From Balneolia bacterium (GTDB taxonomy: Bacteria; Bacteroidota; Rhodothermia; Balneolales; Cyclonatronaceae), in contig PXAI01000047.1 of the NCBI GenBank assembly GCA_003567135.1, positions 1 to 18,779 on the forward strand: a stretch of 18,779 nucleotides of DNA. Reading direction: 5' to 3'. The notes beneath the pieces are model-generated. The model was given only the letters and a program-made list of their open reading frames with translations. It was not told the origin of the DNA and did not search any database. Of this stretch, positions 15,020 through 18,779 are shown one piece after another. How positions within the stretch are numbered: position 1 is the first letter of the stretch; each line of letters starts with the position of its first letter. The translations under genes were made by a program, and so were the position numbers.

Positions 15020-15025
15020 TATAAT
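15020..15025 (+). promoter_or_regulatory. Possible -10 box upstream of the repeat-containing membrane protein
   Basis: The 137-bp gap 14917-15053 is strongly AT-rich from about 14960 and contains TATAAT at 15020-15025, 28 bases before the ATG. The sequence at -35 spacing (CATTAA) is a poor match, and ATTAATTAAT (14998-15007) is a palindrome that could be an operator or chance in AT-rich DNA. A promoter somewhere in this gap is plausible because it follows the end of the polysaccharide locus. The exact box is a guess. Confidence 0.25.
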
Positions 15026-15053
15026 CAATTAATCATAACTCAGCGAACAGCGC

Positions 15054-15590
15054 ATGTCGGGCACTGCCAAAAAAAACTTCGATCAGTTCAGGATTCGGCT
15101 GGATGGTGAAGACAGCCGGAAGAAAAGGGTTGATGCTGCGCTTCGTTTGCTTGAAGAGAACTACCTGACCAGCGAAGATGCTGAAGTTGTTGAGAAAGAA
15201 AATCGCGATCCCGACGAAACAGAAGACAGATTCAGGAAAATCAGTAGTGCGATAAAGAATAAGGGAGGCCGGGATCAGCGGCTTGATGAAATTCTGAGTT
15301 TGCTTGAGACAGCGCGCATCGACAGCCGCGACGCGGTGCGCCTGAAGCGGAAAAAACTCCGCAGATCCGTTTTCCTGAACTTCATGAGCGGGCTCATACT
15401 GCTGATACTTGCCGTGCTGATCATCGTTTATGATCCGCCGTATTATCTAAAGGGGCCCACGGTATTCAAATTCAACGTGAATGACGGCGTTACCGTCTCA
15501 GATCTGGTAGCGCTGGCGATGATCGGCCTGGCAAATTACAACCTGATTGCGGGATATTACTCCGTTTCCAAGCTGAGAGGCTACGATTGA
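15054..15590 (+). CDS. Two-span membrane protein with tandem SHOCT-like cytoplasmic repeats, function unknown
   Basis: This 178-residue protein has a charged N-terminal half containing two copies of a 25-residue motif, at about 22-46 and 73-97. Aligned without gaps they share R-x-x-R-x-D-x-x-L-x-L-L-E and S-x-D-A (10 identities). Each looks like a helix-turn-helix hairpin of the kind seen in SHOCT-type short oligomerisation modules (resemblance only). A basic stretch (RLKRKKLRRS) precedes TM1 (about 106-126). A short DPP-containing loop follows, then a second hydrophobic segment (about 150-172) and a short tail. The positive-inside rule places the repeats in the cytoplasm. It has its own gap upstream and its 3' end overlaps the convergent DUF4301 gene by 10 bp. 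I do not recognise a named family. Confidence 0.75.
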   Translation: MSGTAKKNFDQFRIRLDGEDSRKKRVDAALRLLEENYLTSEDAEVVEKENRDPDETEDRFRKISSAIKNKGGRDQRLDEILSLLETARIDSRDAVRLKRKKLRRSVFLNFMSGLILLILAVLIIVYDPPYYLKGPTVFKFNVNDGVTVSDLVALAMIGLANYNLIAGYYSVSKLRGYD

Positions 15591-17128
15591 TGCTGCTCCC
15601 TCAGCAGGTCGTTGATCGTTTTAACCGGGTTGAATGTGATAACCGGAGCTTCCATAAAAACGTTGATCCAGTGCGCCATTGCTCCGTTCCAGAGCCCCGG
15701 TAGTTCGAGCGCTTTCAGCTGCCGGCCGTCTTTCGATTTGTTGGCGATAAACGACGTATCCGGATCTTTGAAATCATTCAGGTTAAACGGTTTGCCTTCG
15801 TAATTGGTAACGCAACAAACCAGGTCGGTTGGATTAAAGTGCGTAGACTGTTCCATGATTTTTTTCTGATCCGGATTTTCCAGATCAATTTGAGAGGTTT
15901 CCACAATTTGCAGCGTGATGGTGCCGTCTTTTTGCCGCACCCAGAACGGCCCTCCGCCCGGCTCGCCTTCATTAACGACCATTGCACAGACCCGGATCGG
16001 ACGGTTGAGTAGTTCTTTCAGTTCCTCTGCTTTACCAAGTTCCGTTTTCGAACTGAATGAATCGGAAAGCGTAATGTTCAGCTCATTTTGGGCAAATGCT
16101 GCTGCTTCATCCAGAGTGGAAAAATCGGCTGCATCAATTTTTCTCAGATGTGAAAACACCTTATCCCGGACTTCAATCAGCTTGCCGCCGATTGCTTTTT
16201 TGTAGAGGTAGGTTTCATCCCGAAGCCTTTCCGGCACAATGTTGTCGATATTTTTTATAAAGACGAGATCCGCCTCAAGCCGGTCCAGGTTATTCAGCAG
16301 CGCGCCGTGTCCGCCGGGACGAAACACGGGTTTGCCGTCCTCATCCAGAAACGGCTCGTTGTTCATATCCGCTGCCAGTGTATCGGTCGATTTTTCCTGC
16401 TCGGAAAACGAAACGTCCAGCGTGATGCCATCTTTTTCGTATTTCTCCCTAAGATTTTCGAGAAGGGCGTCAAATTCATTCTGAAATTCAGGTGAAATCG
16501 TAAAGTGGATGAGAACCTTTCCGCCCTCCTGTTTTGCGTACACAAGGCCTTCGGCAAGATGCTCCTCAAAAGAAGTTCTGGCACCGTCATCATATTTGTG
16601 AAACTTGATCAGCGCTTTTGGTTTGTTGCTGTAGTTCAGCCCGTTTTCACGGAGCGTGTACTCAATCAGCGGCCGGTAAATTCCCTTATCGATCAGCTCG
16701 CCTGAAGTCATTCCGTCACTTTGCAGCACAACTTTCAGATCTTCCCAAAAAGCGAAATCCCTGATTCTCTCGATGAACGTTTTGGTAAACACATTCTCCG
16801 GCTCAACGCTTTCCAGCGTTTCCGGGCTGATGTCATCATACTTATTCAGCATGGACTCCAGATCCCTGAACATACGCGACGCCGCGCCTGAAGCAGGCAC
16901 AAACTTCATAACTCTGGATTTTTGAGCTCCTGAATCAAAGATTTTATTGAGCTTATCGAGTTCGTCTTTCCCGACTTTCAGGATGCCGTCGCCAATCGTT
17001 GCGGCACGATCCAGATCAACCGGCTGAGTACCTTTTCTGAACAGCTTCAGCTGCCGTTCGGCTTCCTCAAGAGAAATACCGTGTTCCTTGATGTAATTCG
17101 TAAGATTTTCAGGGACTATAGAAGACAT
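15581..17128 (-). CDS. DUF4301 family protein, pyrophosphorylase-like motifs
   Basis: This 515-residue soluble protein matches what I know of the DUF4301 family in length and motifs: KFVPASGAASRMFRDLE (75-91), KALIKFHKYDDGARTS (171-186), FRPGGHGALLNNLDRLEAD (269-287), FIKNIDNIVPERL (290-302) and a C-terminal block ALELPGLWNGAMAHW. The order of a Ser/Gly-rich loop with Arg near the N-terminus, FSEQ, a PGGHGAL loop and NIDN parallels the nucleotide- and sugar-binding motifs of UDP-sugar/UDP-GlcNAc pyrophosphorylases, so a nucleotidyltransferase role is plausible. That is inference; the family has no established function that I know of. The ATG at 17128 is divergent from the STAS gene; the TAG (15581-15583) lies inside the end of the convergent membrane-protein gene. 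Confidence 0.88.
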   Translation of the reverse strand: MSSIVPENLTNYIKEHGISLEEAERQLKLFRKGTQPVDLDRAATIGDGILKVGKDELDKLNKIFDSGAQKSRVMKFVPASGAASRMFRDLESMLNKYDDISPETLESVEPENVFTKTFIERIRDFAFWEDLKVVLQSDGMTSGELIDKGIYRPLIEYTLRENGLNYSNKPKALIKFHKYDDGARTSFEEHLAEGLVYAKQEGGKVLIHFTISPEFQNEFDALLENLREKYEKDGITLDVSFSEQEKSTDTLAADMNNEPFLDEDGKPVFRPGGHGALLNNLDRLEADLVFIKNIDNIVPERLRDETYLYKKAIGGKLIEVRDKVFSHLRKIDAADFSTLDEAAAFAQNELNITLSDSFSSKTELGKAEELKELLNRPIRVCAMVVNEGEPGGGPFWVRQKDGTITLQIVETSQIDLENPDQKKIMEQSTHFNPTDLVCCVTNYEGKPFNLNDFKDPDTSFIANKSKDGRQLKALELPGLWNGAMAHWINVFMEAPVITFNPVKTINDLLREQHQS

Positions 17129-17224
17129 AATTTATTTCAATAATTTGTGATTCAGGTTTAATAACTTTCAGCCTGACGAAATTGAATATCAGTAATTGTA
17201 TGATCAACATTAAAAATCGCGGTT

Positions 17225-17265
17225 TATCAGTCTGATACGATATTAATTTGATGTATATTATCAAA
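17225..17265. promoter_or_regulatory. Two inverted repeats in the divergent intergenic region
   Basis: The 225-bp gap 17129-17353 separates the divergent DUF4301 and STAS genes and must hold both promoters. It contains TATCAG-T-CTGATA (17225-17237, perfect 13-bp dyad) and TTTGAT-N7-ATCAAA (17247-17265), ten bases apart. Both have the size of transcription-factor half-site pairs. No clear -35/-10 pair could be assigned for either gene. A TATCTTTTG at 17290-17298 is close to the Bacteroidota -7 element (TAnnTTTG) but off by one base. AAGGAT (17343-17348) is a fair Shine-Dalgarno site for the STAS gene. Confidence 0.35.
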
Positions 17266-17353
17266 ATAAACTGTTGTATTCTCAGAAAGTATCTTTTGAT
17301 GCTGTAATTACAGAGGTAAACTAACGCAGGTTTTTGGAATTTAAGGATATAGA

Positions 17354-17692
17354 ATGTTTACAAGGGTGGAAAAACGAGGAGCTGTAACCATCGTTAATAT
17401 CCAGTTAACGCAGGGCACGGCAGGAAAGGCGGATGCGGTAAAAAACGAACTTTTCCGCATCACAGACATGGGTCAAAAGTATATCGTTACAGATTTGAGC
17501 CAGATTGAGTTTATCGATTCCAGTTTTCTGGGAGCGTTGGTCAAAGGTTTGAAGTACGCCATGGAAAACAACGGTGATCTGAGAGTCTGTGGCTTAAATC
17601 CATCTGTAAAAACCATGTTTGAGCTAACGAAACTCGATAACATTTTTAAGGTGTACAAAACCAGAGAAGATGCCATTGCAAGTTTCAGCTGA
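17354..17692 (+). CDS. STAS-domain anti-sigma-factor antagonist (SpoIIAA/RsbV-like)
   Basis: This 112-residue single STAS domain starts MFTRVEKRGAVTIVNI and contains YIVTDLSQIEFIDSSFLGALV, where the Asp-Ser-Ser (D55-S57) marks the phosphorylated serine site of SpoIIAA/RsbV proteins. The end, LDNIFKVYKTREDAIASF, is the usual last strand and helix. In partner-switching systems the unphosphorylated protein binds an anti-sigma kinase or other HPK partner and frees its target; a serine kinase inactivates it and a PP2C phosphatase reactivates it. The next gene encodes such a phosphatase. A Phe replaces the Gly that usually follows the two serines. AAGGAT lies five bases before the ATG. No anti-sigma kinase is visible in the window. 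Confidence 0.93.
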   Translation: MFTRVEKRGAVTIVNIQLTQGTAGKADAVKNELFRITDMGQKYIVTDLSQIEFIDSSFLGALVKGLKYAMENNGDLRVCGLNPSVKTMFELTKLDNIFKVYKTREDAIASFS

Positions 17693-17760
17693 GCGGCAGA
17701 GTAAGCGTTTACCCGTTCGGAACGGCAGTATAGTTACGGTTTTAAAAAACATTATCATAG

Positions 17761-18779
17761 TTGCAGACTAAGCGAAAAATATTGCTTGTTGAAGATGAGC
17801 CTACGATGCAGTATCTGTTTGGCTTCAGCCTGAAAAAAGAAGGCTACGAAGTTAAAACGGCGGATAACGGCGTGAAGGCTCTTCAGGTTCTGGAAGATTT
17901 TCTTCCGGATGCCATCGTCTGCGACATCATGATGCCGGAAATGGACGGTTTTGGATTTCTGAAAGAAATCAAGAGTTCGGAAAAATATCAGGATATCCCG
18001 TTTGTATTTCTAACCGCACACGACGTTGAACAAAACATCCTGAAAGGCCTGAATCTGGAGGCCGATGATATCATCGGGAAATCTGACGGCGTAAAAGTAC
18101 TCCTCTCAAAACTCAGCAGCATTTTCCGAAAGCGTAATGAACTGAAGACCCGTATAACCAGCGAACTGGATCAGGCCTCGAAATCAACGGGAGTAATTCT
18201 TCAGCCGGAAAAGCCGCCGCATCTGGATTTTATTACGATGGAGCATTTCCACGAAAGCAATGAAGGCATTCCCGGCGGTGATTTTATTGATTACATAAAG
18301 ATCTCGGAAAATAAAATTCTGGTAGTTCTGGGCGATGTGATGGGCAAAAAATGGAAAGCCTGGGTTTTTGCTCACGCCTACATTGCCTACATTCGTTCGT
18401 CGGTCCGGGCTATCGTTGAGGAAAGCGAGGAGGCGATCAGCACATCCGAGGTGATGCGCGAAGTAAACCGGTTCGTTTACAGGGATGATAAAATCGGCGA
18501 AGCCCTGTGCGCGCTGACCCTGATGCTGATATCGCGTGATCCTAAAACAAACTCGGTAACCATATCTCTGAGCAACAGCTTGCAATACCCGATTTTGCAT
18601 TATAAAAAACAAACTGACGATGTGCATCCGGTTCAGGTAAACTCCTCGTTAATTGGTTTCAAAGCCGACAGTAAATTTGAGGAACAGAAAATTATTCTCC
18701 GACCGGGCGACGCCGTTTTGGCTACCACAGACGGAATTTCGGAATTCATCAATGGCGAAAAACCTCAGCATGGATTTGA
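17761..18779 (+). CDS. Response regulator with SpoIIE/PP2C phosphatase output (RsbU-like), 3' truncated by window edge
   Basis: The frame is open from just after a TAG (17758-17760) to the window end, giving 339 codons without a stop. TTG at 17761 is the only usable start upstream of the receiver; the next ATG (17806) would cut into it. The receiver has RKILLVEDEP, phospho-Asp D55 in VCDIMMPEMDG, and LTAHD; the usual K-P pair reads GKSD here. After a short linker (about 125-150) comes a SpoIIE/PP2C domain: PGGDFIDY (D174), VVLGDVMGKK (D192), and TTDGISEFINGE (D324), the metal-binding aspartates of the family. The central AGH motif of many members is replaced by SNSLQYP. It would dephosphorylate the STAS protein encoded 68 bp upstream in response to receiver phosphorylation. 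Family confident; the kinase that drives it is not known. Confidence 0.9.
   Translation, partial: MQTKRKILLVEDEPTMQYLFGFSLKKEGYEVKTADNGVKALQVLEDFLPDAIVCDIMMPEMDGFGFLKEIKSSEKYQDIPFVFLTAHDVEQNILKGLNLEADDIIGKSDGVKVLLSKLSSIFRKRNELKTRITSELDQASKSTGVILQPEKPPHLDFITMEHFHESNEGIPGGDFIDYIKISENKILVVLGDVMGKKWKAWVFAHAYIAYIRSSVRAIVEESEEAISTSEVMREVNRFVYRDDKIGEALCALTLMLISRDPKTNSVTISLSNSLQYPILHYKKQTDDVHPVQVNSSLIGFKADSKFEEQKIILRPGDAVLATTDGISEFINGEKPQHGF

Noticed and set aside
17713..17725. CCGTT-CGG-AACGG hairpin after the STAS gene as an intrinsic terminator
   Set aside because: The stem is only five base pairs, no T-run follows directly, and the phosphatase gene begins soon after, so read-through of a shared transcript is more likely.
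1..18779. CRISPR arrays, tRNA or rRNA genes, phage attachment sites
   Set aside because: I saw no regularly spaced direct repeats, no tRNA-like cloverleaf or conserved rRNA segments and no integrase gene in the window.

Overview
The window looks like a chromosomal segment of a free-living Gram-negative bacterium of the Bacteroidota/Rhodothermota/Balneolota group. The reasons are indirect: a DUF4301 gene (a family I know mainly from that group), weak or absent Shine-Dalgarno sequences before most starts, a 'GNRPLP'-type sugar transferase, and a signal-peptide-bearing TolC-type protein that implies an outer membrane. This is inference from gene content; I could not run a taxonomic search.

Layout. 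(1) 3-2089: the end of a GAF-HisKA-HATPase-REC-Hpt hybrid sensor kinase, overlapped by a stand-alone receiver protein. (2) 2149-14916: a Wzx/Wzy-type exopolysaccharide locus, all on the + strand. In order it holds a phosphoglycosyl transferase, a GT4 glycosyltransferase, a half-length TolC-like outer-membrane protein, a Wzz/Wzc-like co-polymerase with a degenerate kinase domain, a membrane GT2 with a QxxRW motif, a Wzx flippase, a second GT4-type transferase, a 226-bp MITE-like insertion, a 48-residue single-span membrane protein, a WbbL-like GT2, a Wzy polymerase and a final GT2. (3) 15054-17128: a small two-span membrane protein with an internal repeat, convergent with and overlapping a DUF4301 gene whose motifs resemble UDP-sugar pyrophosphorylases. 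(4) 17354-18779 (runs off the end): a STAS-domain anti-sigma-factor antagonist followed by a receiver-SpoIIE/PP2C phosphatase, the two halves of a partner-switching pathway.

How the parts may work together. The phosphoglycosyl transferase would load the first sugar on undecaprenyl phosphate. The glycosyltransferases would extend the repeat unit, Wzx would flip it, Wzy would polymerise it, and the Wzc-like protein would set chain length. No Wza-type polysaccharide export protein is present in the window. The half-TolC gene sits one base before the Wzc-like gene, so it is the best local candidate for the outer-membrane exit. Signalling genes lie on both sides (phosphorelay upstream, partner switch downstream), which suggests, but does not show, control of polysaccharide output or biofilm state.

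The least expected items are the MITE-like element at 11133-11358 (18-bp terminal inverted repeats, 4-bp flanking CTAT direct repeat, ~100-nt internal imperfect palindrome), the half-size TolC protein, the probable pseudokinase in the co-polymerase, the unannotated 48-residue membrane protein, and the pyrophosphorylase-like motifs in DUF4301.
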